Source: Toxonevra muliebris
Lineage: Eukaryota; Arthropoda; Insecta; Diptera; Pallopteridae
Reading direction: 5' to 3'
Length of the DNA stretch: 64,000 nt
NCBI GenBank assembly: GCA_963691655.1
Contig: CAVNUY010000082.1
Span: 1-64,000 of the forward strand
Below, one piece after another: positions 24,201-37,740 of this stretch (positions within the stretch are counted from its first letter, which is position 1; each line of letters opens with the position of its first letter). The translations under genes and the position numbers were made by a program. Below the pieces are notes generated by a model. That model ran no database searches, had not been told where the DNA came from, and saw only the letters and a program-made list of their open reading frames with translations.

Positions 24201-27200
24201 CGCAGACACCTTTTCTATAGGGGAGAAGACGTTTTATAGTGTCGGAGACACCTTTTCTATAGGGGAGAAGACGTTTTATACTGTCGCAGACACCATTACT
24301 ATAGGGGAGAAGACGTTTTATAGTGTCGCAGACACCTTTTCTATAGGGGAGAAGACGTTTTATACTGTCGCAGACACCATTACTATAGGGGAGAAGACGT
24401 TTTATATTGTCGCAGACACCTTTTCTATAGGGGAGAAGACGTTTTATAGTGTCGGAGACACCTTTTCTATAGGGGAGAAGACGTTATATACTGTCGCAGA
24501 CACCTTTTCTATAGGGGAGAAGACGTTTTATACTGTCGGAGACACATTTTATATAGGGGAGAAGACGTTTTATAGTGTCGGAGACACCTTTTCTATAGGG
24601 GAGAAGACGTTTTATACTGTCGCAGACACCTTTTCTATAGGGGAGAAGACGTTTTATACTGTCGCAGACACCATTACTATAGGGGAGAAGACGTTTTATA
24701 TTGTCGCAGACACCTTTTCTATAGGGGAGAAGACGTTTTATAGTGTCGGAGACACCTTTTCTATAGGGGAGAAGACGTTATATACTGTCGGAGACACCTT
24801 TTCTATACGAGAGAAGACGTTTTATACTGTCGGAGACACCTTTTCTATAGGGGAGCAGACGTTTTATAGTGTCGGAGACACCTTTTCTATAGGGGAGAAG
24901 ACGTTTTATAGTGTCGGAGACACCTTTTCTATAGGGGAGAAGACGTTTTATACTGTCGCAGACACCTTTTCTATAGGGGAGAAGACGTTTTATAGTGTCG
25001 GAGACACCTTTTCTATAGGGGAGAAGACGTTTTATACTGTCGCAGACACCATTACTATAGGGGAGAAGACGTTTTATAGTGTCGCAGACACCTTTTCTAT
25101 AGGGGAGAAGACGTTTTATACTGTCGCAGACACCATTACTATAGGGGAGAAGACGTTTTATAGTGTCGCAGACACCTTTTCTATAGGGGAGAAGACGTTT
25201 TATAGTGTCGGAGACACCTTTTCTATAGGGGAGAAGACGTTATATACTGTCGCAGACACCTTTTCTATAGGGGAGAAGACGTTTTATACTGTCGGAGACA
25301 CATTTTATATAGGGGAGAAGACGTTTTATAGTGTCGGAGACACCTTTTCTATAGGGGAGAAGACGTTTTATACTGTCGCAGACACCTTTTCTATAGGGGA
25401 GAAGACGTTTTATACTGTCGGAGACACATTTTATATAGGGGAGAAGACGTTTTATAGTGTCGGAGACACCTTTTCTATAGGGGAGAAGACGTTTTATAGT
25501 GTCGGAGACACCTTTTCTATAGGAGAGAAGACGTTTTATAGTGTCGGAGACACCTTTTCTATAGGAGAGAAGACGTTTTATACTGTCGCAGACACCTTTT
25601 CTATAGGAGAGAAGACGTTTTATAGTGTCGGAGACACCTTTTCTATACGAGAGAAGACGTTTTATACTGTCGGAGACACCTTTTCTATACGAGAGAAGAC
25701 GTTTTATAGTGTCGGAGACACCTTTTCTATAGGGGAGAAGACGTTTTATAGTGTCGGAGACACCTTTTCTATAGGGGAGAAGACGTTTTATACTGTCGCA
25801 GACACCATTACTATAGGGGAGAAGACGTTTTATAGTGTCGCAGACACCATTACTATAGGGGAGAAGACGTTTTATAGTGTCGGAGACACCTTTTCTATAG
25901 GGGAGAAGACGTTATATACTGTCGCAGACACCATTACCATAGGGGAGAAGACGTTTTATAGTGTCGCAGACACATTTTATATAGGGGAGAAGACGTTTTA
26001 TAGTGTCGGAGACACCTTTTCTATAGGGGAGAAGACGTTTTATACTGTCGCAGACACCATTACCATAGGGGAGAAGACGTTTTATAGTGTCGCAGACACC
26101 TTTTCTATAGGGGAGAAGACGTTTTATAGTGTCGGAGACACCTTTTCTATAGGGGAGAAGACGTTATATACTGTCGCAGACACCTTTTCTATAGGGGAGA
26201 AGACGTTTTATACTGTCGGAGACACATTTTATATAGGGGAGAAGACGTTTTATACTGTCGCAGACACCTTTTCTATAGGAGAGAAGACGTTTTATAGTGT
26301 CGGAGACACCTTTTCTATACGAGAGAAGACGTTTTATACTGTCGGAGACACCTTTTCTATACGAGAGAAGACGTTTTATAGTGTCGGAGACACCTTTTCT
26401 ATAGGGGAGAAGACGTTTTATAGTGTCGGAGACACCTTTTCTATAGGGGAGAAGACGTTTTATACTGTCGCAGACACCTTTTCTATAGGGGAGAAGACGT
26501 TTTATACTGTCGGAGACACATTTTATATAGGGGAGAAGACGTTTTATAGTGTCGGAGACACCTTTTCTATAGGGGAGAAGACGTTTTATAGTGTCGTTAT
26601 ATACGTTTCTATACGAGAGAAGACGTTTTATACTGTCGGAGACACCTTTTCTATAGGGGAGAAGACGTTTTATAGTGTCGGAGACACCTTTTCTATAGGA
26701 GAGAAGACGTTTTATAGTGTCGGCGACTCCTTTTCTATAGGAGAGAAGACGTTTTATAGTGTCGGAGACACCTTTTCTATAGGGGAGAAGACGTTATATA
26801 CTGTCGGAGACACCTTTTCTATACGAGAGAAGACGTTTTATACTGTCGGAGACACCTTTTCTATAGGGGAGCAGACGTTTTATAGTGTCGGAGACACCTT
26901 TTCTATAGGGGAGAAGACGTTTTATAGTGTCGGAGACACCTTTTCTATAGGAGAGAAGACGTTTTATACTGTCGCAGACACCTTTTCTATAGGGGAGAAG
27001 ACGTTTTATAGTGTCGGAGACACCTTTTCTATAGGGGAGAAGACGTTTTATACTGTCGCAGACACCATTACTATAGGGGAGAAGACGTTTTATAGTGTCG
27101 CAGACACCTTTTCTATAGGGGAGAAGACGTTTTATAGTGTCGGAGACACCTTTTCTATAGGGGAGAAGACGTTATATACTGTCGCAGACACCTTTTCTAT

Positions 27201-28400
27201 AGGGGAGAAGACGTTTTATACTGTCGGAGACACATTTTATATAGGGGAGAAGACGTTTTATAGTGTCGGAGACACCTTTTCTATAGGGGAGAAGACGTTT
27301 TATACTGTCGCAGACACCTTTTCTATAGGGGAGAAGACGTTTTATACTGTCGGAGACACATTTTATATAGGGGAGAAGACGTTTTATAGTGTCGGAGACA
27401 CCTTTTCTATAGGGGAGAAGACGTTTTATAGTGTCGGAGACACCTTTTCTATAGGAGAGAAGACGTTTTATAGTGTCGGAGACACCTTTTCTATACGAGA
27501 GAAGACGTTTTATACTGTCGCAGACACCTTTTCTATAGGAGAGAAGACGTTTTATAGTGTCGGAGACACCTTTTCTATACGAGAGAAGACGTTTTATACT
27601 GTCGGAGACACCTTTTCTATACGAGAGAAGACGTTTTATACTGTCGCAGACACCATTACTATAGGGGAGAAGACGTTTTATAGTGTCGCAGACACCTTTT
27701 CTATAGGGGAGAAGACGTTTTATAGTGTCGGAGACACCTTTTCTATAGGGGAGAAGACGTTATATACTGTCGCAGACACCTTTTCTATAGGGGAGAAGAC
27801 GTTTTATACTGTCGGAGACACATTTTATATAGGGGAGAAGACGTTTTATAGTGTCGGAGACACCTTTTCTATAGGGGAGAAGACGTTTTATAGTGTCGGA
27901 GACACCTTTTCTATAGGAGAGAAGACGTTTTATAGTGTCGGAGACACCTTTTCTATAGGAGAGAAGACGTTTTATACTGTCGCAGACACCTTTTCTATAG
28001 GAGAGAAGACGTTTTATAGTGTCGGAGACACCTTTTCTATACGAAAGAAGACGTTTTATACTGTCGGAGACACCTTTTCTATACGAGAGAAGACGTTTTA
28101 TAGTGTCGGAGACACCTTTTCTATAGGGGAGAAGACGTTTTATAGTGTCGGAGACACCTTTTCTATAGGGGAGAAGACGTTTTATACTGTCGCAGACACC
28201 TTTTCTATAGGGGAGAAGACGTTTTATACTGTCGGAGACACATTTTATATAGGGGAGAAGACGTTTTATAGTGTCGGAGACACCTTTTCTATAGGGGAGA
28301 AGACGTTATATACTGTCGGAGACACCTTTTCTATACGAGAGAAGACGTTTTATACTGTCGGAGACACCTTTTCTATAGGGGAGCAGACGTTTTATAGTGT
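21300..28400 (+). repeat. Mosaic zone rich in T9A and ATTACTA variants
   Basis: Monomers with GACGTTATATACTG (T9A) and with ACCATTACTA or ACCATTACC are frequent here and mostly sparse elsewhere. GACGTTTTGTACTG (A11G) monomers at about 21,919, 22,929 and 23,219 mark three related copies. A GGCGACTCC monomer at 26,720 also occurs at 28,904, 52 monomers on. Nearly all monomers in this stretch are exactly 42 bp, in contrast with the indel-rich stretch after 29 kb. Block boundaries overlap too much for me to resolve by eye. Confidence 0.7.
26579..26620 (+). repeat. Most divergent monomer, 42 bp long
   Basis: After AAGACGTTTTATAGTGTC the monomer reads GTTATATACG in place of GGAGACACCT, then resumes with TTCTATACGAG. 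Length is still exactly 42 bp, but the second hairpin arm is gone. The inserted GTTATATAC string equals positions 6-14 of the T9A monomers common nearby. This suggests a patch copied from a neighbouring monomer out of register, not a run of point mutations. Confidence 0.88.
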
Positions 28401-28664
28401 CGGAGACACCTTTTCTATAGGGGAAAAGACGTTTTATACTGTCGCAGACACCTTTTCTATAGGGGAGAAGACGTTTTATACTGTCGGAGACACATTTTCT
28501 ATACGAGAGAAGACGTTTTATAGTGTCGGAGACACCTTTTCTATAGGGGAGAAGACGTTTTATAGTGTCGGAGACACCTTTTCTATAGGGGAGAAGACGT
28601 TTTATACTGTCGCAGACACCTTTTCTATAGGGGAGAAGACGTTTTATACTGTCGGAGACACATT

Positions 28665-31050
28665 TTCTATAGGAGAGAAGACGTTTTATAGTGTCGGAGA
28701 CACCTTTTCTATAGGAGAGAAGACGTTTTATACTGTCGCAGACACCTTTTCTATAGGGGAGAAGACGTTTTATACTGTCGGAGACACCTTTTCTATACGA
28801 GAGAAGACGTTTTATACTGTCGGAGACACCTTTTCTATAGGGGAGAAGACGTTTTATAGTGTCGGAGACACCTTTTCTATAGGAGAGAAGACGTTTTATA
28901 GTGTCGGCGACTCCTTTTCTATAGGAGAGAAGACGTTTTATAGTGTCGGAGATACCTTTTCTATAGGAGAGAAGACGTTTTATAGTGTCGGAGACACCTT
29001 TTCTATAGGGGAGAAGACGTTTTATAGTGTCGGAGACAACTTTTCTATAGGAGAGAAGACGTTTTATAGTGTCGGAGATACCTTTTCTATAGGAGAGAAG
29101 ACGTTTTATAGTGTCGGAGACACCTTTTCTATAGGGGAGAAGACGTTTTATAGTGTCGGAGACACCTTTTCTATAGGGGAGAGAAGACGTTTTATAGTGT
29201 CGGAGACACCTTTTCTATAGGAGAGAAGACGTTTTATAGTGTCGGAGACTCCTTTTCTATAGGAGAGAAGACGTTTTATAGTGTCGGAGACTCCTTTTCT
29301 ATAGGAGAGAAGACGTTTTATAGTGTCGGAGATACCTTTTCTATAGGAGAGAAGACGTTTTATAGTGTCGGAGACACCTTTTCTATAGGGGAGAGAAGAC
29401 GTTTTATAGTGTCGGAGACACCTTTCTATAGGAGAGAAGACGTTTTATACTGTCGGAGACACCTTTTCTATACGAGAGAAGACGTTTTATACTGTCGGAG
29501 ACACCTTTTCTATAGGGGAGAAGACGTTTTATAGTGTCGGAGACACCTTTTCTATAGGAGAGAAGACGTTTTATAGTGTCGGAGACACCTTTTCTATAGG
29601 GGAGAAGACGTTTTATAGTGTCGGAGACACCTTTTCTATAGGGGAGAGAAGACGTTTTATAGTGTCGGAGACACCTTTTCTATAGGAGAGAAGACGTTTT
29701 ATACTGTCGGAGACACCTTTTCTATACGAGAGAAGACGTTTTATAGTGTCGGAGACACCTTTTCTATAGGGGAGAAGACGTTTTATAGTGTCGGAGACAC
29801 CTTTTCTATAGGGGAGAAGACGTTTTATAGTGTCGGAGACACCTTTTCTATAGGAGAGAAGACGTTTTATACTGTCGGAGACACCTTTTCTATACGAGAG
29901 AAGACGTTTTATAGTGTCGGAGACACCTTTTCTATAGGGGAGAAGACGTTTTATAGTGTCGGAGACACCTTTTCTATAGGAGAGAAGACGTTTTATAGTG
30001 TCGGAGACTCCTTTTCTATAGGGGAGAAGACGTTTTATAGTGTCGGAGACACCTTTTCTATAGGAGAGAAGACGTTTTATACTGTCGGAGACACCTTTTC
30101 TATACGAGAGAAGACGTTTTATAGTGTCGGAGACACCTTTTCTATAGGGGAGAAGACGTTTTATAGTGTCGGAGACACCTTTTCTATAGGAGAGAAGACG
30201 TTTTATAGTGTCGGAGACTCCTTTTCTATAGGGGAGAAGACGTTTTATAGTGTCGGAGACACCTTTTCTATAGGAGAGAAGACGTTTTATAGTGTCGGAG
30301 ACACGTTTTCTATAGGGGAGAAGACGTTTTATACTGTCGCAGACACCTTTTCTATAGGGGAGAAGACGTTTTATACTGTCGGAGACACCTTTTCTATACG
30401 AGAGAAGACGTTTTATACTGTCGGAGACACCTTTTCTATAGGGGAGAAGACGTTTTATAGTGTCGGAGACACCTTTTCTATAGGAGAGAAGACGTTTTAT
30501 AGTCGGAGACTCCTTTTCTATAGGAGAGAAGACGTTTTATAGTGTCGGAGACACCTTTTCTATAGGGGAGAGAAGACGTTTTATAGTGTCGGAGACACCT
30601 TTTCTATAGGAGAGAAGACGTTTTATACTGTCGGAGACACCTTTTCTATACGAGAGAAGACGTTTTATACTGTCGGAGACACCTTTTCTATAGGGGAGAA
30701 GACGTTTTATAGTGTCGGAGACACCTTTTCTATAGGGGAGAGAAGACGTTTTATAGTGTCGGAGACACCTTTTCTATAGGGGAGAAGACGTTTTATACTG
30801 TCGGAGACACCTTTTCTATACGAGAGAAGACGTTTTATACTGTCGGAGACACCTTTTCTATAGGGGAGAAGACGTTTTATAGTGTCGGAGACACCTTTTC
30901 TATAGGAGAGAAGACGTTTTATAGTGTCGGAGATACCTTTTCTATAGGAGAGAAGACGTTTTATAGTGTCGGAGACACCTTTTCTATAGGGGAGAAGACG
31001 TTTTATAGTGTCGGAGACACCTTTTCTATAGGAGAGAAGACGTTTTATAG
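28665..31050 (+). repeat. ~3.37-kb higher-order unit, first (degenerate) copy
   Basis: Matches to the next copy at an offset of 3,367 bp begin near 28,665 and include the GGCGACTCC monomer (28,904 against 32,271) and a one-T-short monomer ACACCTTTCTATAGG (29,417 against 32,784). The placing of 44-bp monomers and of the 40-bp monomer (30,501 against 33,532) differs by whole monomers. This copy has therefore been internally rearranged, including a net difference of eight monomers. Confidence 0.8.
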
Positions 31051-34000
31051 TGTCGGAGACACCTTTTCTATACGAGAGAAGACGTTTTATACTGTCGGAG
31101 ACACCTTTTCTATACGAGAGAAGACGTTTTATAGTGTCGGAGACACCTTTTCTATAGGGGAGAAGACGTTTTATAGTGTCGGAGACACCTTTTCTATAGG
31201 GGAGAAGACGTTTTATAGTGTCGGAGACACCTTTTCTATAGGGGAGAAGACGTTATATACTGTCGGAGACACCTTTTCTATACGAGAGAAGACGTTTTAT
31301 ACTGTCGGAGATCCCTTTTCTATAGGGGAGCAGACGTTTTATAGTGTCGGAGACACCTTTTCTATAGGGGAAAAGACGTTTTATACTGTCGCAGACACCT
31401 TTTCTATAGGGGAGAAGACGTTTTATACTGTCGGAGACACATTTTCTATACGAGAGAAGACGTTTTATAGTGTCGGAGACACCTTTTCTATAGGGGAGAA
31501 GACGTTTTATAGTGTCGGAGACACCTTTTCTATAGGGGAGAAGACGTTTTATACTGTCGCAGACACCTTTTCTATAGGGGAGAAGACGTTTTATACTGTC
31601 GGAGACACATTTTCTATAGGGGAGAAGACGTTTTATAGTGTCGGAGACACCTTTTCTATAGGGGAGAAGACGTTTTATACTGTCGCAGACACCATTACTA
31701 TAGGGGAGAAGACGTTTTATAGTGTCGCAGACACCTTTTCTATAGGGGAGAAGACGTTTTATAGTGTCGGAGGCACCTTTTCTATAGGGGAGAAGACGTT
31801 ATATACTGTCGGAGACACCTTTTCTATACGAGAGAAGACGTTTTATACTGTCGGAGACACCTTTTCTATAGGGGAGCAGACGTTTTATAGTGTCGGAGAC
31901 ACCTTTTCTATAGGGGAGAAGACGTTTTATAGTGTCGGAGACACCTTTTCTATAGGGGAGAAGACGTTTTATACTGTCGGAGACACCTTTTCTATAGGAG
32001 AGAAGACGTTTTATAGTGTCGGGGATACCTTTACTATAGGAGAGAAGACGTTTTATAGTGTCGGAGACACCTTTTCTATAGGAGAGAAGACGTTTTATAC
32101 TGTCGCAGACACCTTTTCTATAGGGGAGAAGACGTTTTATACTGTCGGAGACACCTTTTCTATACGAGAGAAGACGTTTTATACTGTCGGAGACACCTTT
32201 TCTATAGGGGAGAAGACGTTTTATAGTGTCGGAGACACCTTTTCTATAGGAGAGAAGACGTTTTATAGTGTCGGCGACTCCTTTTCTATAGGAGAGAAGA
32301 CGTTTTATAGTGTCGGAGACACCTTTTCTATAGGGGAGAAGACGTTTTATAGTGTCGGAGACTCCTTTTCTATAGGAGAGAAGACGTTTTATAGTGTCGG
32401 AGATACCTTTTCTATAGGAGAGAAGACGTTTTATAGTGTCGGAGACACCTTTTCTATAGGAGAGAAGACGTTTTATAGTGTCGGAGACACCTTTTCTATA
32501 GGGGAGAAGACGTTTTATAGTGTCGGAGACACCTTTTCTATAGGGGAGAGAAGACGTTTTATAGTGTCGGAGACACCTTTTCTATAGGAGAGAAGACGTT
32601 TTATAGTGTCGGAGACTCCTTTTCTATAGGAGAGAAGACGTTTTATAGTGTCGGAGATACCTTTTCTATAGGAGAGAAGACGTTTTATAGTGTCGGAGAC
32701 ACCTTTTCTATAGGGGAGAAGACGTTTTATAGTGTCGGAGACACCTTTTCTATAGGGGAGAGAAGACGTTTTATAGTGTCGGAGACACCTTTCTATAGGA
32801 GAGAAGACGTTTTATACTGTCGGAGACACCTTTTCTATACGAGAGAAGACGTTTTATACTGTCGGAGACACCTTTTCTATAGGGGAGAAGACGTTTTATA
32901 GTGTCGGAGACACCTTTTCTATACGAGAGAAGACGTTTTATACTGTCGGAGACACCTTTTCTATAGGGGAGAAGACGTTTTATAGTGTCGGAGACACCTT
33001 TTCTATAGGAGAGAAGACGTTTTATAGTGTCGGAGACACCTTTTCTATAGGAGAGAAGACGTTTTATACTGTCGGAGACACCTTTTCTATACGAGAGAAG
33101 ACGTTTTATACTGTCGGAGACACCTTTTCTATAGGGGAGAAGACGTTTTATAGTGTCGGAGACACCTTTTCTATAGGAGAGAAGACGTTTTATAGTGTCG
33201 GAGACACCTTTTCTATAGGGGAGAAGACGTTTTATAGTGTCGGAGACACCTTTTCTATAGGGGAGAGAAGACGTTTTATAGTGTCGGAGACACCTTTTCT
33301 ATAGGGGAGAAGACGTTTTATACTGTCGGAGACACCTTTTCTATACGAGAGAAGACGTTTTATACTGTCGGAGACACCTTTTCTATACGAGAGAAGACGT
33401 TTTATACTGTCGGAGACACCTTTTCTATAGGGGAGAAGACGTTTTATAGTGTCGGAGACACCTTTTCTATAGGAGAGAAGACGTTTTATAGTGTCGGAGA
33501 CACCTTTTCTATAGGGGAGAAGACGTTTTATAGTCGGAGACTCCTTTTCTATAGGAGAGAAGACGTTTTATAGTGTCGGAGACACCTTTTCTATAGGGGA
33601 GAGAAGACGTTTTATAGTGTCGGAGACACCTTTTCTATAGGAGAGAAGACGTTTTATACTGTCGGAGACACCTTTTCTATACGAGAGAAGACGTTTTATA
33701 CTGTCGGAGACACCTTTTCTATAGGGGAGAAGACGTTTTATAGTGTCGGAGACACCTTTTCTATAGGAGAGAAGACGTTTTATAGTGTCGGAGACACCTT
33801 TTCTATAGGGGAGAAGACGTTTTATAGTGTCGGAGACACCTTTTCTATAGGGGAGAGAAGACGTTTTATAGTGTCGGAGACACCTTTTCTATAGGGGAGA
33901 AGACGTTTTATACTGTCGGAGACACCTTTTCTATACGAGAGAAGACGTTTTATACTGTCGGAGACACCTTTTCTATAGGGGAGAAGACGTTTTATAGTGT

Positions 34001-34460
34001 CGGAGACACCTTTTCTATAGGAGAGAAGACGTTTTATAGTGTCGGAGATACCTTTTCTATAGGAGAGAAGACGTTTTATAGTGTCGGAGACACCTTTTCT
34101 ATAGGGGAGAAGACGTTTTATAGTGTCGGAGACACCTTTTCTATAGGAGAGAAGACGTTTTATAGTGTCGGAGACACCTTTTCTATAGGAGAGAAGACGT
34201 TTTATAGTGTCGGAGACACCTTTTCTATAGGGGAGAAGACGTTTTATAGTGTCGGAGACACCTTTTCTATAGGAGAGAAGACGTTTTATACTGTCGGAGA
34301 CACCTTTTCTATAGGAGAGAAGACGTTTTATACTGTCGGAGACACCTTTTCTATACGAGAGAAGACGTTTTATAGTGTCGGAGACACCTTTTCTATAGGG
34401 GAGAAGACGTTTTATAGTGTCGGAGACACCTTTTCTATAGGGGAGAAGACGTTTTATAGT
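31050..34460 (+). repeat. ~3.4-kb higher-order unit, copy A
   Basis: Diagnostic monomers are GGAGATCCC (31,311), GGAGGCACC, T9A (31,801), GGGGATACCTTTACTATAGG (about 32,011), GGCGACTCC (32,271), the one-T-short monomer (32,784), 44-bp monomers (33,261 and 33,851) and a 40-bp monomer (33,532). All but the GGAGGCACC monomer have partners in copy B. Offsets are 3,409, 3,367, 3,325 and 3,283 bp, stepping by exactly 42 each time one monomer is missing from copy B. Confidence 0.9.
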
Positions 34461-37400
34461 GTCGGAGACACCTTTTCTATACGAGAGAAGACGTTTTATA
34501 GTGTCGGAGACACCTTTTCTATAGGGGAGAAGACGTTTTATAGTGTCGGAGACACCTTTTCTATAGGGGAGAAGACGTTTTATAGTGTCGGAGACACCTT
34601 TTCTATAGGGGAGAAGACGTTTTATAGTGTCGGAGACACCTTTTCTATAGGGGAGAAGACGTTATATACTGTCGGAGACACCTTTTCTATACGAGAGAAG
34701 ACGTTTTATACTGTCGGAGATCCCTTTTCTATAGGGGAGCAGACGTTTTATAGTGTCGGAGACACCTTTTCTATAGGGGAAAAGACGTTTTATACTGTCG
34801 CAGACACCTTTTCTATAGGGGAGAAGACGTTTTATACTGTCGGAGACACATTTTCTATACGAGAGAAGACGTTTTATAGTGTCGGAGACACCTTTTCTAT
34901 AGGGGAGAAGACGTTTTATAGTGTCGGAGACACCTTTTCTATAGGGGAGAAGACGTTTTATACTGTCGCCGACACCTTTTCTATAGGGGAGAAGACGTTT
35001 TATACTGTCGGAGACACATTTTCTATAGGGGAGAAGACGTTTTATAGTGTCGGAGACACCTTTTCTATAGGGGAGAAGACGTTTTATACTGTCGCAGACA
35101 CCATTACTATAGGGGAGAAGACGTTTTATAGTGTCGCAGACACCTTTTCTATAGGGGAGAAGACGTTATATACTGTCGGAGACACCTTTTCTATACGAGA
35201 GAAGACGTTTTATACTGTCGGAGACACCTTTTCTATAGGGGAGCAGACGTTTTATAGTGTCGGAGACACCTTTTCTATAGGGGAGAAGACGTTTTATAGT
35301 GTCGGAGACACCTTTTCTATAGGGGAGAAGACGTTTTATACTGTCGGAGACACCTTTTCTATAGGAGAGAAGACGTTTTATTGTGTCGGAGATACCTTTA
35401 CTATAGGAGAGAAGACGTTTTATAGTGTCGGAGACACCTTTTCTATAGGAGAGAAGACGTTTTATACTGTCGCAGACACCTTTTCTATAGGGGAGAAGAC
35501 GTTTTATACTGTCGGAGACACCTTTTCTATACGAGAGAAGACGTTTTATACTGTCGGAGACACCTTTTCTATAGGGGAGAAGACGTTTTATAGTGTCGGA
35601 GACACCTTTTCTATAGGAGAGAAGACGTTTTATAGTGTCGGCGACTCCTTTTCTATAGGAGAGAAGACGTTTTATAGTGTCGGAGACACCTTTTCTATAG
35701 GGGAGAAGACGTTTTATAGTGTCGGAGACTCCTTTTCTATAGGAGAGAAGACGTTTTATAGTGTCGGAGATACCTTTTCTATAGGAGAGAAGACGTTTTA
35801 TAGTGTCGGAGACACCTTTTCTATAGGAGAGAAGACGTTTTATAGTGTCGGAGACACCTTTTCTATAGGGGAGAAGACGTTTTATAGTGTCGGAGACACC
35901 TTTTCTATAGGGGAGAGAAGACGTTTTATAGTGTCGGAGACACCTTTTCTATAGGAGAGAAGACGTTTTATAGTGTCGGAGACTCCTTTTCTATAGGAGA
36001 GAAGACGTTTTATAGTGTCGGAGATACCTTTTCTATAGGAGAGAAGACGTTTTATAGTGTCGGAGACACCTTTTCTATAGGGGAGAAGACGTTTTATAGT
36101 GTCGGAGACACCTTTTCTATAGGGGAGAGAAGACGTTTTATAGTGTCGGAGACACCTTTCTATAGGAGAGAAGACGTTTTATACTGTCGGAGACACCTTT
36201 TCTATACGAGAGAAGACGTTTTATACTGTCGGAGACACCTTTTCTATAGGGGAGAAGACGTTTTATAGTGTCGGAGACACCTTTTCTATACGAGAGAAGA
36301 CGTTTTATACTGTCGGAGACACCTTTTCTATAGGGGAGAAGACGTTTTATAGTGTCGGAGACACCTTTTCTATAGGAGAGAAGACGTTTTATAGTGTCGG
36401 AGACACCTTTTCTATAGGAGAGAAGACGTTTTATACTGTCGGAGACACCTTTTCTATACGAGAGAAGACGTTTTATACTGTCGGAGACACCTTTTCTATA
36501 GGGGAGAAGACGTTTTATAGTGTCGGAGACACCTTTTCTATAGGAGAGAAGACGTTTTATAGTGTCGGAGACACCTTTTCTATAGGGGAGAAGACGTTTT
36601 ATAGTGTCGGAGACACCTTTTCTATAGGGGAGAGAAGACGTTTTATAGTGTCGGAGACACCTTTTCTATAGGGGAGAAGACGTTTTATACTGTCGGAGAC
36701 ACCTTTTCTATACGAGAGAAGACGTTTTATACTGTCGGAGACACCTTTTCTATAGGGGAGAAGACGTTTTATAGTGTCGGAGACACCTTTTCTATAGGAG
36801 AGAAGACGTTTTATAGTGTCGGAGACACCTTTTCTATAGGGGAGAAGACGTTTTATAGTCGGAGACTCCTTTTCTATAGGAGAGAAGACGTTTTATAGTG
36901 TCGGAGACACCTTTTCTATAGGGGAGAGAAGACGTTTTATAGTGTCGGAGACACCTTTTCTATAGGAGAGAAGACGTTTTATACTGTCGGAGACACCTTT
37001 TCTATACGAGAGAAGACGTTTTATACTGTCGGAGACACCTTTTCTATAGGGGAGAAGACGTTTTATAGTGTCGGAGACACCTTTTCTATAGGAGAGAAGA
37101 CGTTTTATAGTGTCGGAGACACCTTTTCTATAGGGGAGAAGACGTTTTATAGTGTCGGAGACACCTTTTCTATAGGGGAGAGAAGACGTTTTATAGTGTC
37201 GGAGACACCTTTTCTATAGGGGAGAAGACGTTTTATACTGTCGGAGACACCTTTTCTATACGAGAGAAGACGTTTTATACTGTCGGAGACACCTTTTCTA
37301 TAGGAGAGAAGACGTTTTATAGTGTCGGAGATACCTTTTCTATAGGAGAGAAGACGTTTTATAGTGTCGGAGACACCTTTTCTATAGGGGAGAAGACGTT

Positions 37401-37740
37401 TTATAGTGTCGGAGACACCTTTTCTATAGGAGAGAAGACGTTTTATAGTGTCGGAGACACCTTTTCTATAGGAGAGAAGACGTTTTATAGTGTCGGAGAC
37501 ACCTTTTCTATAGGGGAGAAGACGTTTTATAGTGTCGGAGACACCTTTTCTATAGGAGAGAAGACGTTTTATACTGTCGGAGACACCTTTTCTATAGGAG
37601 AGAAGACGTTTTATACTGTCGGAGACACCTTTTCTATACGAGAGAAGACGTTTTATAGTGTCGGAGACACCTTTTCTATAGGGGAGAAGACGTTTTATAG
37701 TGTCGGAGACACCTTTTCTATAGGAGAGAAGACGTTTTAT
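34460..37740 (+). repeat. ~3.4-kb higher-order unit, copy B
   Basis: This lies directly after copy A with the same order of markers: GGAGATCCC (34,720), T9A (35,168), GGAGATACCTTTACTATAGG (about 35,388), GGCGACTCC (35,638), the one-T-short monomer (36,151), 44-bp monomers (about 36,628 and 37,176) and the 40-bp monomer (36,857). Private changes include GTCGCCGAC near 34,970 and TTGTGTCGG near 35,381. Those set the divergence since duplication and are few. Confidence 0.9.

Noticed and set aside
26579..26620. The divergent monomer as the edge of an inserted element
   Set aside because: Normal monomers resume in register on both sides and the total length stays 42 bp.
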